From: CANMIH01 sp049116335
Lineage (GTDB): Bacteria > Pseudomonadota > Alphaproteobacteria > Rhodobacterales > Rhodobacteraceae
DNA length: 64,000 bases
Reading direction: 5' to 3'
Assembly: GCA_049116335.1 (NCBI GenBank)
Contig: JAGDYZ010000009.1
Span: 1 to 64,000 of the forward strand
Under the pieces are notes generated by a model. That model was not told where the DNA came from. It was given only the letters and a program-made list of their open reading frames with translations, and searched no databases. The position numbers and the translations under genes are program-made. Positions 1-9,600 of this stretch are shown here, one piece after another; position 1 is the first letter of the stretch; each line of letters opens with the position of its first letter.

Positions 1-1
1 C

Positions 2-154
2 TTACCAGCTTACGGGACGTGACAGATAAGCGCGCTCATACTCAAACGCACCATCGTAAAGATAAGGGAACGCCCGAAACACCTCGATACGCAGGCGGGC
101 GACATCATCTAAGGCCGCCTCCAAAGCGGCCCCGGTCAGGACCTCGACACGCAT
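2..154 (-). pseudogene. Truncated GNAT N-acetyltransferase (N-terminal remnant)
   Basis: A 50-codon frame starts with ATG at 154-152 and ends at TAA (4-2). Its product begins MRVEVLTGAALEAALDDVAR and continues with an FRAFPYLYDG stretch, which is how a group of roughly 180-residue GNAT acetyltransferases begins. The acetyl-CoA binding motif lies much further on in that family and cannot be present in this frame. The start overlaps the TGA of the upstream SnoaL-like gene by one base (TGATG), so the gene was built as the last cistron of that operon. A one-base shift after the YERAY codons would read through the stop up to the window edge, so a frameshift is as likely as a deletion. The remainder lies outside the window. 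The family call is good; inactivation is inferred. Confidence 0.55.
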
Positions 155-552
155 CAGGCTGAAACCTGACGGGTCCAATCAGCCAGATTATAATAGGTCA
201 CAACACGGGTGATGGCCCCCTGTTCCAGCGAAAAGAACGATCCCGCCGGGAGCCGATAGGTCTGGTTCCGCGCCTCCGGCAAACCCTCATCTGTCTGAAG
301 ATAGGTGCCATTGACGATGAACTCAGCCGAAGCGCGGGTACCCTCGTCATTCACAAAGATCACCATATCGGTTAGCGTCTCATCGTAGCTGCGGGTCATA
401 TGGTCACAAAACGCACGAAATTTGTCTTTGCCCGTGCGGACCTGCCCCTCATTCACGTGATGCGCCACATCCTCAGACAAGCAACCAATCATATCATCGG
501 TGTTCTTCGCATTGAACGCATCAAAATAGCGCTGGATCGTGTCGCGGCTCAT
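154..552 (-). CDS. SnoaL-like / nuclear transport factor 2 family protein
   Basis: This is a protein of about 132 residues with the cone-shaped NTF2/SnoaL fold signature: an N-terminal helix (IQRYFDAFNAKNTDDMIGCL), a segment with paired histidines (EDVAHHVNEG), then strands ending in TYYNLADW. It resembles ketosteroid-isomerase-related proteins. Such domains bind small hydrophobic ligands or act as isomerases or hydrolases, and no substrate can be deduced here. The start at 552 is preferred over an upstream in-frame ATG at 564 because it forms an ATGA overlap with the stop of the phosphatase gene upstream, implying translational coupling. Its own stop overlaps the start of the broken acetyltransferase by one base. 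It is the second-last cistron of the hisD-side operon. Confidence 0.72.
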   Translation of the reverse strand: MSRDTIQRYFDAFNAKNTDDMIGCLSEDVAHHVNEGQVRTGKDKFRAFCDHMTRSYDETLTDMVIFVNDEGTRASAEFIVNGTYLQTDEGLPEARNQTYRLPAGSFFSLEQGAITRVVTYYNLADWTRQVSA

Positions 553-995
553 GTGCTGCCCCATTTCTGCGTCAGCTGCGCGACAATCTGATCGCGGGTC
601 TGACGATAGGATTCAAGTTTCTGGTCTCGGGTTTCCCCGATACCCGTCGGATCCATGATCGGCCAATATTCCACCGTCAGATGGTAAAACCGCGTCAAAT
701 CCAACGCCTTGCGTTGCGAGGCAGGAGAGAGCGTGACAATCAGATCAAAGCCCGACAGGGCTTCGCCATATTCTTCCATTTCTTCAAAGCTGCGCGAGCG
801 GTGACGCGACAATTCAACGTCAATTTCCGAACAGACCGAAATTGCAAATCCATCAATCTCGAGATCGTTCACCACGCCAACGGACTGAACATAGGCCTGG
901 GTGCCAAACAGCTTTTTCATAATGCCTTCGGCCATGGGGGACCGCACAGCATTATGGTCACAACAAAACAAGATCGACTGGGGCAGATCGACCAC
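549..995 (-). CDS. Low-molecular-weight protein tyrosine phosphatase / arsenate reductase-like protein
   Basis: A 148-residue protein with the C-X5-R phosphate-binding loop at its N-terminus (CDHNAVRS, preceded by ILFC) and a DPTG segment near residue 110 that supplies the general-acid aspartate in the LMW-PTP fold. This matches cytosolic low-molecular-weight phosphotyrosine phosphatases and the related ArsC-type arsenate reductases. There is no ars gene nearby, so a phosphatase role is the safer reading. It starts with GTG two bases after the UPF0262 stop, within a tight co-directional operon. In many Rhodobacteraceae this gene sits between UPF0262 and infA (recalled, not checked). The physiological substrate is unknown. 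Confidence 0.8.
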   Translation of the reverse strand: MVDLPQSILFCCDHNAVRSPMAEGIMKKLFGTQAYVQSVGVVNDLEIDGFAISVCSEIDVELSRHRSRSFEEMEEYGEALSGFDLIVTLSPASQRKALDLTRFYHLTVEYWPIMDPTGIGETRDQKLESYRQTRDQIVAQLTQKWGST

Positions 996-997
996 GC

Positions 998-1477
998 TCA
1001 GCCCCCGAAATGTAAGACGCAGATCAGCGTGAACAAGCGACGCGAGGTGGCATCGTCAATCTCGGCCTTACCTTCGAGACGCTCCTGCAGGATCCGCGCG
1101 CCTTCGTTGTGAATGCCGCGCCGCGCCATGTCGATGGTTTCGATCTGACTGGGCGGCAGGGTCTTCACCGCATCAAAGTAGCTTTTGCAGATCTGAAAAT
1201 AGTCTTTCACCACCTGCCGAAAGGGTGAGAGCGACAGGTGAAATTCCGCGGCCTTATCGTGGGCGGCGGTTTCAAGATCAAACACCAGACGCTTTTCGCG
1301 GATCGACAGCCCCAAATTATAGGGACCAGCCGGAACCTCGCGGTCATCCCGCGCTGGCAGCACAAAGCTGTTGTCCTCCATCAGATCGTACATCGCCACA
1401 CGGCGTTCCTGTTCGATCTCCGGCGTGGGCGGCGGAAGATTGGCGTCATCCAATTCAATTTGCGCAATGCGGGTCAT
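998..1477 (-). CDS. UPF0262 family protein
   Basis: A 159-residue conserved alphaproteobacterial protein of unknown function. The family-typical opening is visible: MTRIAQIELDD, then PTPEIEQERRVAMYDLMEDN and SFVLPA, followed by a GPYNLGLSIRE strand and a helical C-terminal half with QICKSYFDAVK and a terminal LICVLHFGG. The frame stays open to a TTG at 1540, but the family begins at the ATG at 1477, so the shorter form is chosen. It lies between hisD and the phosphatase gene in the order usual for the family. No catalytic motif is apparent, and conservation next to hisD does not by itself imply a role in histidine synthesis. Confidence 0.85.
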   Translation of the reverse strand: MTRIAQIELDDANLPPPTPEIEQERRVAMYDLMEDNSFVLPARDDREVPAGPYNLGLSIREKRLVFDLETAAHDKAAEFHLSLSPFRQVVKDYFQICKSYFDAVKTLPPSQIETIDMARRGIHNEGARILQERLEGKAEIDDATSRRLFTLICVLHFGG

Positions 1478-1593
1478 GGGCGCGGTGTCCAGTTCGGCAA
1501 TGAGTTGCACATTGGTAGAGCGAGAAATCCGTTCGGGCAATGCTATTTCGCAGCTGCGGCAAACCGACTACAGTTCGCTGCAGGCGTAGGGGG

Positions 1594-2895
1594 TCAGCCA
1601 TTCAGCTTACGCAACCGCGCAGTCACCGAAAGGCCGTGCGCTTCAAGGCTTTCTGAGGTGGCCAGAACTTCCGCCGCCGGGCCAATCGCCCGAAGCGCCT
1701 CCGGGCTCATTTTTGCCAGTGTGGTGCGTTTGATGAAATCCATCACCGACAGCCCCGAGCTAAACCGGGCTGAACGCGCCGTGGGCAGCACGTGGTTGGG
1801 GCCACCGACATAGTCGCCGATTGCTTCAGGGGTCCATTGGCCCAGGAAAATCGCACCGGCATGGGTGCATTTTTCAGCCAGCGCATCCGGATCGGCAACA
1901 CAAAGCTCGAGGTGCTCGGGGGCGATCCGGTTCGACAGGGCCGCCGCCTCATCTAGATCTTTTACGACGATCACCGCGCCATAATCACGCCAGCTTGCGC
2001 CAGCAATCTCACGGCGCTCCAAGGTTTCGAGACGCGCCTCGACCGCCTGAACCACCTTTTGACCAAAGGCTTCGTCGGTGGTGATCAAAAGGGACTGCGC
2101 ACTTTCATCATGTTCGGCCTGGCTCATCAGGTCCAGAGCGATCCAATCGGCATCGTTGTCCCCGTCAGCGATCACGAGGATCTCAGACGGGCCGGCAATC
2201 ATATCAATGCCCACCTTGCCGAAAACGCGCCGCTTGGCCGCCGCGACAAAGGCATTCCCGGGACCGGTGATCTTATCAACGGCAGGAATGGTCTCAGTAC
2301 CATAAGCCAGAGCCGCCACGGCCTGAGCTCCACCGATGCGATAAATCTCATCCACCCCAGCGATTTTTGCCGCCAGTAGAACCGCCGGGTTGGCGACCCC
2401 ATCCGGCGTCGGCACGGTGATGGCCAGCCGTTCGACCCCAGCAACCTTGGCCGGGATCGCGTTCATCAAAACCGACGAGGGATACGAGGCCAAACCACCG
2501 GGCACATATAATCCCGCCGCTGAAACCGCAGTCCAGCGCCAGCCAAGCTCGGCGCCACTTTCATCGACCCAACGATCATCTTTGGGCATCTGGCGAATGT
2601 GATAGGCGCGAATACGCTCTGCCGCCAATTCCAAGGCGGCGCGTTCTTCATCCGAGACCTTGGCACATTCTGCCTCGATCTCTTCCGCACTAAACCGCAT
2701 ACTATCCGGCGTCAGGTCCATGCGATCAAATTTTGAGGTCAAATCAAGCACCGCCACGTCACCGCGCGCACGGACATCTTGAATAATCCCCGCCACCACA
2801 TGATCCACATCCGGGCTATCTTCACGTTTGGCACTCAACAGCGCGGCAAACTCGGTTTCGAAACCATCAGACAGAGTGGACAGAAAAACGGGCAT
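1594..2895 (-). CDS. hisD: Histidinol dehydrogenase
   Basis: This enzyme performs the last two steps of histidine biosynthesis, oxidising L-histidinol to L-histidine with two NAD+ in the cytosol. The 433-residue length is typical. Visible family signatures include GLYVPGG near the start of the Rossmann core, RIGGAQAVAALAYGT, KITGPGNAFVAAAK and DMIAGPSEILV, the zinc-site stretch LMSQAEHDESAQ, the IAPEHLEL motif carrying catalytic Glu-His, and a C-terminal FIKRTTLA segment. No catalytic residue is missing. The ATG at 2895 is preceded by an AGGAG-like site. It is not in a his operon here: its neighbours are UPF0262 and the phosphatase downstream and a GNAT gene upstream, matching the scattered his genes of Rhodobacteraceae. 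Confidence 0.97.
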   Translation of the reverse strand: MPVFLSTLSDGFETEFAALLSAKREDSPDVDHVVAGIIQDVRARGDVAVLDLTSKFDRMDLTPDSMRFSAEEIEAECAKVSDEERAALELAAERIRAYHIRQMPKDDRWVDESGAELGWRWTAVSAAGLYVPGGLASYPSSVLMNAIPAKVAGVERLAITVPTPDGVANPAVLLAAKIAGVDEIYRIGGAQAVAALAYGTETIPAVDKITGPGNAFVAAAKRRVFGKVGIDMIAGPSEILVIADGDNDADWIALDLMSQAEHDESAQSLLITTDEAFGQKVVQAVEARLETLERREIAGASWRDYGAVIVVKDLDEAAALSNRIAPEHLELCVADPDALAEKCTHAGAIFLGQWTPEAIGDYVGGPNHVLPTARSARFSSGLSVMDFIKRTTLAKMSPEALRAIGPAAEVLATSESLEAHGLSVTARLRKLNG

Positions 2896-2956
2896 AGGGG
2901 GCTCCTCGTGTTTGGCCCTGCTTAAACTGCCCCTGCCCCAGCCTCAAGCCAGCGCA

Positions 2957-3466
2957 TCACCCATCCAAACGTTTCAGCATAAGCAGATCGTCGCGGGGCA
3001 CGCCGTTTACAAGGACGGAACGCGGGCGGCGGCCAAATTGCTCAAACCCTACGGCGCGATATAAATCGCGCGCCCGTGTGTTGGTCTCATCCACACAAAG
3101 CTCGACCTGAAGCAACCCGTCATTCTGGGCAGACTCCAGAACCGCCCCCAAAAGTTTGCGAGCCACTCCCCGCCCCTGTGCTTGGGGCAGTACATATAGC
3201 GGGCCAAAGTCACCAGTATGACGCAACCGTTCAAGCCCGGCGCGTTTCAGACTGGCAAGGCCAACCATGCCCCCCACATCAAATGCCCCCCAGTGCTGAC
3301 CCGCCAAAAGCCCACCCAACACCTGAGCATCCGTCACGCCCAGCGCCTCTATCTCGGTCAGCAAAAAAGCCTCGGGAAAACGGCGCAATCCATCCAGCCA
3401 GAGGGCGCGATAGGCATGAAGATCATCCGCGTTCAATTTACGAATTTCAGTCAATGGAACAGGCAC
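2957..3466 (-). CDS. GNAT family N-acetyltransferase
   Basis: A 169-residue single-domain acetyltransferase. The acetyl-CoA pyrophosphate loop (motif A) is seen as PQAQGRGVARKLL around residues 93-105, preceded by the strand FGPLYV and followed by VELCVDETNTRARDLYRAVGF, the classic motif B region with an asparagine and an xLYxxxGF end. The substrate cannot be inferred. It lies just upstream of hisD with 61 bases between them and is probably co-transcribed with it. In the arrangement remembered from related genomes hisD directly follows DUF2948, so this gene looks like an insertion into that conserved cluster. Base composition gives no strong sign of recent transfer. Confidence 0.82.
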   Translation of the reverse strand: MPVPLTEIRKLNADDLHAYRALWLDGLRRFPEAFLLTEIEALGVTDAQVLGGLLAGQHWGAFDVGGMVGLASLKRAGLERLRHTGDFGPLYVLPQAQGRGVARKLLGAVLESAQNDGLLQVELCVDETNTRARDLYRAVGFEQFGRRPRSVLVNGVPRDDLLMLKRLDG

Positions 3467-3499
3467 CTTTCCACGTGTTTCGCGGAAACTCTGTCTGTT

Positions 3500-4027
3500 C
3501 TAGGCGGCGTTCTCAACCAGATAACTGAGCCCCGGCCCCCATAGGACGGTATCTTGCGCAGAACGACAGGCGCGTATGGCTTCAAGACGCTTCTGCTGCA
3601 TCAGTCGCACAATGCGCTCGGGATCCCCAAGACCAATTGCATTGGAGAACCACCTGGCGACGTCCTCCCGATGCATGGAATGAAACAGCTGCCCTTCGTG
3701 GCGCAGTTCAGCGGCTTCTGCCAAAGCGGTGTACATCCGCATCATGCCGTAAGACCCAAGGCTCCCGACATGAACGGCAATCGGGTAACTGCCTTTGTCT
3801 TCGCCGGTCTGAACACCTTGGTTGATGTGCCTGCGAAACTCTGCGAGCGAGGACTCGGTCAATTCAACATCAGAGATATCCTGAATGACAGGACGGGCCA
3901 GACTCGCAACGGTTGCACCCGCTTCGAGAAGTCGCGCACGACATTCCTTCATAATTTCGAGATCAAACTCACCATGAGTGTAGAGATAATACATCCCCAG
4001 CTCATCGATGTAGTCACAAAAAATCAC
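3500..4027 (-). CDS. Hypothetical protein, possibly STAS/SpoIIAA-like
   Basis: A 175-residue protein that starts with GTG at 4027, preceded by GGAG at a suitable distance. The family is not recognised with certainty. The N-terminal 120 residues alternate strands and helices (MYYLYTHGEFD, SYPIAVHVGSLGSYGMMRMY), which recalls the STAS/SEC14-like fold of SpoIIAA-type proteins; a helical tail with MQQKRLEAIRACRSAQD follows. There is no signal peptide or membrane segment. It is co-directional with hisD and the GNAT gene and separated from DUF2948 by about 200 bases without a visible gene, which suggests its own promoter. A role as a small regulator or ligand-binding protein is only a guess. Confidence 0.5.
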   Translation of the reverse strand: MIFCDYIDELGMYYLYTHGEFDLEIMKECRARLLEAGATVASLARPVIQDISDVELTESSLAEFRRHINQGVQTGEDKGSYPIAVHVGSLGSYGMMRMYTALAEAAELRHEGQLFHSMHREDVARWFSNAIGLGDPERIVRLMQQKRLEAIRACRSAQDTVLWGPGLSYLVENAA

Positions 4028-4228
4028 GCCACCGCTCCAACCTAGTTACACGTCCTCGTTACGCGAACCAAAAGTTATCACAGTTTTGTAACGGCCCCAA
4101 ATCTGGGAACGGCGGCCACGTCGGTGGGGCGATCGGCGCACAAAATGCAAAACCGACGCGACGTGAACTATAACATTAGTTCGACATACCCATTTCTACG
4201 GATGTGAATTTGGCCGAATCACTGCACA

Positions 4229-4705
4229 TCACTCGGGGTGTGATGGCGCCTTGCCTGATGGAGCCAGGTAGGGCCGGGTGACATCCTTCAAGCGCAGTTC
4301 AAGCGTTTCGACTGATGCCCGCAATGCGCCGTCCCCGGCAAATGTCAAAAGGACATGCCCTGCCCCGTCTTCGGCTTCCTCAAAGGCAATCGACAAAAGC
4401 GACAGCACTGTTTCGCTGTCCCGTTCAATGCCCTGGCTGGCGACATTCTGCACGTTCTCGACCGACAACACCGACTGGACACGTTCCAAAGGACGCCCCG
4501 AGCGGTCTGCCGTCTCTTGATCTTCCCAACGCACGCGGTTGACCAGAAGCCCCAACCGTTTGTGGCGCTTCTGAAAGGCGATCTCATTCGCAGGCAGAAC
4601 GGCATCTTGAACCAGAGAAGAGATCACCTGGATGTCCTCGACATCCATGGCACCCAGGTTCAGCGGGCGTTCCCCACCATCTTCAAAACGTGCGTCTTCG
4701 GTCAT
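4229..4705 (-). CDS. DUF2948 family protein
   Basis: A 158-residue conserved alphaproteobacterial protein of unknown function. The family pattern is visible in DVEDIQVISSLVQDAVLP, then EIAFQKRHKRLGLLVNRVRW, QSVLSVENV and the terminal strand VETLELRLKDVTRPY. It starts inside murA: its ATG overlaps the murA TGA by four bases (ATGA), a strong sign of translational coupling. The constant linkage to murA suggests a function tied to peptidoglycan precursor supply or a housekeeping context, but no catalytic motif supports anything specific. The tail after LAPSG is short and probably disordered. Confidence 0.88.
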   Translation of the reverse strand: MTEDARFEDGGERPLNLGAMDVEDIQVISSLVQDAVLPANEIAFQKRHKRLGLLVNRVRWEDQETADRSGRPLERVQSVLSVENVQNVASQGIERDSETVLSLLSIAFEEAEDGAGHVLLTFAGDGALRASVETLELRLKDVTRPYLAPSGKAPSHPE

Positions 4706-5973
4706 TCGCCTTTGATCCGTTCGATTGTTGCCCCAACATTGCGCAGCTTGCGCACGACATGTTCATAGCCACGGTCCAAGTGATAAACCCGGCTCACGCG
4801 TGTTTCACCTTCTGCGGCCAATCCCGCGAGGATCAACGAGACAGACGCCCGCAGATCCGTCGCCATCACAGGTGCCCCACGCAGCTTTTCCACACCCGTT
4901 ACGGTGGCGGTGCCGCCCGACACATCAATCTGCGCGCCCATGCGCATCAGCTCGGGCGCATGCATAAAGCGGTTCTCAAAGATTTTCTCTTCTAGCACCG
5001 AGGTGCCCTCAGCGGTGCACAGCAGCGCCATCATCTGCGCTTGCAGGTCGGTCGGGAACCCTGGGAACGGCTCGGTTGTGACATCAACGGCAGAAATCCG
5101 TCCGTTCTTGCGCGCAACCTTCAGACCCTTTTCAGTTTCGTCCACCGAGATCCCCGCCGCATCCAGCTTTTCACAGAAAGCGGCCAGCAAATCGATTTTC
5201 CCGCCAAGACAGGTCACTTCACCGCCGCAAAACGCCGGTGCCAGCATATAGGTACCCAGCTCGATGCGGTCGGTGACCACGCGATGGGTCGCCCCGCCAA
5301 GACGATCAACGCCTTGAATGGTGATGGTCGAGGTGCCCTCGCCATCGATCTGCGCACCCATCTTCTGCAGGCACTGCGCCAGATCAACGATCTCCGGCTC
5401 GCGTGCCGCATTTTTGATCACGGTTGTGCCTTTGGCCAAAACCGCCGCGAGCAGGGCATTCTCAGTTGCACCCACCGACACAAAGGGAAACTCGATCACA
5501 CCGCCGCGCAACCCACCCGCAGGCGCCTTGGCATGCACATACCCGTCACGCAGATCCATCTCTGCGCCCAGCGCTTCCATGGCCTTCAAATGCAGATCAA
5601 CCGGACGCGCCCCAATCGCGCAGCCACCGGGCAGCGACACTTCTGCATAGCCAAAGCGCGCCAGAAGCGGCCCTAGAACAAGGATCGAGGCGCGCATTTT
5701 GCGGACGATGTCATATTCGGCACGCTGATGTGGGATGTTATGCGATGACATCGCAAGAACCTGCCCCTCCTGCATACCGGTCACTTCGGCACCCAGCGAT
5801 TGCAAAAGGGTGGTCATCGTGCGGATGTCGGACAGACGCGGCGCATTTGTCAGCGTCAGCGGCTCTTCGCTCAAAAGCGTGGCCGGCATCAGCGTCAGGC
5901 AGGCATTTTTTGCACCAGCAATCGGAATTTCACCGTTCAGCGGGCCATTGCCCGTCACCAAAATCGAATCCAT
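4702..5973 (-). CDS. murA: UDP-N-acetylglucosamine 1-carboxyvinyltransferase
   Basis: MurA transfers enolpyruvate from PEP to UDP-GlcNAc, the first committed step of peptidoglycan synthesis, in the cytosol. The 423-residue length is standard. Lys22-Asn23 (GAKNAC) and the catalytic loop cysteine Cys118 in LPGGCAIGARPVD are present, so the enzyme should be fosfomycin-sensitive, unlike Cys-to-Asp variants. Further signatures are GATENALLAA, EPFPGFPTDLQAQ and the C-terminal AGLAAEGETRV with YHLDRGYE. It is followed by DUF2948 with a four-base overlap and preceded after five bases by a small basic ORF, so it is the middle gene of a compact operon. Confidence 0.98.
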   Translation of the reverse strand: MDSILVTGNGPLNGEIPIAGAKNACLTLMPATLLSEEPLTLTNAPRLSDIRTMTTLLQSLGAEVTGMQEGQVLAMSSHNIPHQRAEYDIVRKMRASILVLGPLLARFGYAEVSLPGGCAIGARPVDLHLKAMEALGAEMDLRDGYVHAKAPAGGLRGGVIEFPFVSVGATENALLAAVLAKGTTVIKNAAREPEIVDLAQCLQKMGAQIDGEGTSTITIQGVDRLGGATHRVVTDRIELGTYMLAPAFCGGEVTCLGGKIDLLAAFCEKLDAAGISVDETEKGLKVARKNGRISAVDVTTEPFPGFPTDLQAQMMALLCTAEGTSVLEEKIFENRFMHAPELMRMGAQIDVSGGTATVTGVEKLRGAPVMATDLRASVSLILAGLAAEGETRVSRVYHLDRGYEHVVRKLRNVGATIERIKGE

Positions 5974-5978
5974 GCCTG

Positions 5979-6140
5979 TCAGTCCTTGCTCTCGTTATCC
6001 TGCCCGGAAGTATCTTTTTCCACCGCCCGCGCGCGGGTTTGCGCCTTACGGCGGGCCAAATTGGCCTTCAACGCGGATTTCAACCGGTCTTCACGACCGG
6101 CATCTTTGCGGGGCTTTTTTGTGGGCGATCCTTTATCCAT
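5979..6140 (-). CDS. Small basic hypothetical protein (53 residues) upstream of murA
   Basis: An ATG at 6140-6138 opens a 53-codon frame ending in TGA at 5981-5979, five bases before the murA start. The product begins MDKGSPTKKPRKDAG, contains LKSALKANLARRKAQTRARA and ends in an acidic polar tail. It is very basic in its first 40 residues and predicted helical in the middle. Similar short Lys/Arg/Ala-rich proteins precede murA in other Rhodobacteraceae as I recall, which together with the tight spacing supports a real gene. No domain or membrane segment is seen. It might bind nucleic acid or ribosomes, but this is a guess. Confidence 0.7.
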   Translation of the reverse strand: MDKGSPTKKPRKDAGREDRLKSALKANLARRKAQTRARAVEKDTSGQDNESKD

Positions 6141-6250
6141 ACCCCATGCTTTATCGCAGCCACTTTCATCGGTCCAGTGGGCGCACCGCGTTCACAAAGG
6201 GGGAGTTTCAAAAGAAAGCTCACCGGACAGAAAAAAATCAAAAAAAGCAC

Positions 6251-6279
6251 TTGCGCGCACCCAGTGCTGGGTCTAGAAG
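6251..6279 (+). promoter_or_regulatory. Probable tRNA-Thr promoter
   Basis: TTGCGC at 6251-6256 and TAGAAG at 6274-6279 are separated by 17 bases and lie 12 bases before the mature tRNA 5' end. Roseobacter stable-RNA promoters tolerate such a -35, so placement is the main argument. The spacer also contains a CCCAG/CTGGG inverted repeat. Confidence 0.4.
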
Positions 6280-6291
6280 CCCGCTCACGCT

Positions 6292-6366
<75 letters not shown>

Positions 6367-6607
6367 TGACCTTCTCGTCAGTTGAATTACACGACATGGT
6401 CTTGGTTGTTGGTGGCTTGGGCCCTAGGTCGGGCTAATCGCTCTTCCAGTCTCACCCACAATTATAAACCAGATACACGTCTAAACTGCGTCTTGCCGCC
6501 CGACATTCCCATTCGTGAAAAACCACACAGCCTTTTCTTAGATCCTTCGCCCAAGTCAGGAGCATGATCTAGACCGAGCCCCCAACGTAAAGATCACGGA
6601 GAGAGGT

Positions 6608-9600
6608 TTAGTACCACTCAATGGTATAATCGGCATCAATGCCGTGGACAGACAGATAGCTAAAGTCGCCTAGCGCAATCGCAAACCCCTGTCCCTCGTT
6701 CACCGAAGCAGCCCGCATCAAGACGCCCGTTTCGTCGAAAAAGCCTAGATTTACATGATCCTGCGCATCGTCTGAGGTGCGGATGGTTACGTGCTGCGCC
6801 CGATCAAACGCCCTGAAATCAAAGAAATCAACATCATCAACACTCACGTGCTCTGCTCTCGCGGTGCCGACAATCGCGGCATCGAGATTTCGCATTTGCA
6901 GTGCGCCTTCGATGCTGTCGCCCGTTCGATCAAAGTCTTTGACTTCCAGCAGAAGGGAATTTCCGGCATCGGCAATAAAAAGAGTGTTGTCCAGAATGGC
7001 GACATCCGCAGGCATGTTCAGAAGTTCACCAAAGGCATAGCCACTTTCTGCACCCATCAGAGTGTGTATTTTACCTCCCGCGTCGACGTACCTAACCCTG
7101 TGGTTAAATGAATCCGCAAAATAAAGCGTTCCATCCCCCTCGTAATAGGCCATACCAAGCGGTGTATTCAAATAGGCGTCAGTTGCCTGTCCGAGATCAC
7201 CTGCAAATGCCCCCTGCCCTTGATAGCTTCCGTGAATTTGAACACCGGCAAACGAGACGATCCCCGCCTCTGTCGAATACTCGACGATGCGGTTGTTCCA
7301 GGAATCTGCGATAAAGATACGGCCAGCCTCGGTTTCCAAAACGCGCAATGGCGTATTCAGTTTGGCGTTATGACCTAAGCTTGCTCCCTGACTGCCATCC
7401 CCTGCCAAGATAGAAACGATACCATCGGCACCTATCACCTTAATCGTATGGTTAAAACTGTCAGCGACCAGCAGCCTGCCATCATTCGTGACTTCGATGT
7501 CGTAAATGGATTGGAACCGCGCCTCTGTCCGCATCCCCCCTACGCCGCTATCCCCGGCTTCTATGCTTCCGGCAAACACCTCAGAACTTCCAGTCTGACC
7601 GAACTTCAGGATTCGATTGTTTCCTTCCACCACAAAGATATCACCAGCTGCATTGATCGACATCGCATTCGGGTAGTAGAGTGGAGACGACGGGCCACCG
7701 CCGGAATAGTAGATATTTGCCCCATTTCCAGCAATCACCTCAATCCCGTTATCGGTAAACTCCAATATACGGGGTGATTGATTGTCCACGGCAAAAAGCC
7801 TGCCATCGAACACCTCGAGGTCAACAATCGTATCTGATGAGCCCATCTGGGCGCCATAATTTCCGATCAATGTGTTATCTGTCAGATCAAAGGCATATAC
7901 GCGGCCCGCGTCAGAATCGGTGATCACCAGAGTGGAATCAACAACGCTCATGAAGGATACATTGGCAAATGACGTATTTAGGGCGACAGGTTCCTGATCC
8001 CCGGTATCCGGGTCGATTTTAAGAACTGAGACATGGTCCCCGACCAAGTGATGCCCCGACAAAGGATCGACAACAAGCCCACCGCCAAAGGCCGCACCCA
8101 GTTCGAGGCTGAACACTTGCTGGCCGGTGCTGGAAAACTTTTGATAATACTTCTTTTGAGCAATCCCATCATGGATCAGCAGATAAACGAAATTTTCGTC
8201 GATAATCGCATCGACCACTGTAACTTCATTGGCAAATGACGATTTATCGAAATACCACCTGGCCCAGCTTCCATCGTCACTTTGGCGCAGAACCTGTGCC
8301 CCATCGGTCAGGGTATTCCCGTCGTTGAAGTAATGATCCGCTGTAACAAACAGGTTTCCCCGGTAATCCCGCCCGATATCTTGCACCTCACCGACGCTTA
8401 TCAGTGCACCGTCCTTGAGAACCACCTCCCGAGAGCCTTGCTCCCCCCAGAGGGTCCTGACATAGCCTGTTTCAAAATTTAGCTCACGTATAAGATTGTT
8501 GGCCGAATCTGAAAGCAAAACAGTGCTCTGCGAATTGACAAACATCCGCACCGGGGCATTCAAAGCGACGTCGGGTCCGGCGCCTTCCTCCCCGGAATAC
8601 CCAGACGTCAGACCTCCGGCGACCCGGGTGGTGCTGCCATCCTGAAACACGCGCCATATGTTTCCACCCAGTGTATTGGTCACAAGGAAAGACCCGTCCG
8701 GCAAAAACAAGGCGTCAGACGGATAATTCAGATGCAGATCATCGATCGAAGCAACACGGTCTGGCTGGCTCCCCAGAATGTAATCCACTTTGCGGTCTTC
8801 TGAATGAACCGTAATATCTTGCCATCCCGACTGGACGCTTTGAAAGTAATTCAGCGTACTTTGGGTCAGTTCAAGCGTTTCGGGCACCGCGAACGCACGC
8901 CACGCAAACTCGCCTTCACCCACATCTACGCTCAGCGTCCCCTTAGTGGTCAAATAGCTTCCAACATTGTTGGTTACACCGTCCCGCAGCTGAACGATGT
9001 ATTTCTCTGCTCCGTCATAGAAGAACGAAAAGTCCAAGCTGGGATCAGCATCATCAATCGGACCAATTTTGATTGCGGCATGCGTGACAACATCAAGCCA
9101 GCTGCTCGGATCAACCACGTCATTGCCCGCCAACGAGACAACCTGGCCCGCTTTTGAAATGACCTCTAGGGATATCAGCGCACCATTTACGTTTGCAGAT
9201 ATGGTGTTCACCCCATCCTGCAGCGTGAAATTCATCAATCGACCATAGCTATAGAAGGCCTCATTGGCGGTGATCTGCGAGGTTTCCAAACTGACGTAGA
9301 AGGGCACGCTCACATCTACTTTGTCGGAAAGAACAACATTCACCGAGCCATCCGGCCGCTCTTCGATGGTAAACCAGCCAACTGCCTCATCGCCATAATT
9401 GGCAAGCAACACCGACACTGGATCACCCGTTTCGGAGCTAAGGTGAACGCGATACACGCCTGCGTCGAGACCTGATGCCTCAATCCCATCCTTATAGACA
9501 CCGGAGGTCACGATATCATCTGCAAGCGTCGCAATTTCATAAAACCCATTGGGTAGGACCGATGCCAAAGAAATGGTTTCACTGGGGACAAACGGCACCT

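Noticed and set aside
1549..1558. CGCAGCTGCG palindrome between hisD and UPF0262
   Set aside because: Ten bases in GC-rich DNA, no T-run or repeat; probably chance.
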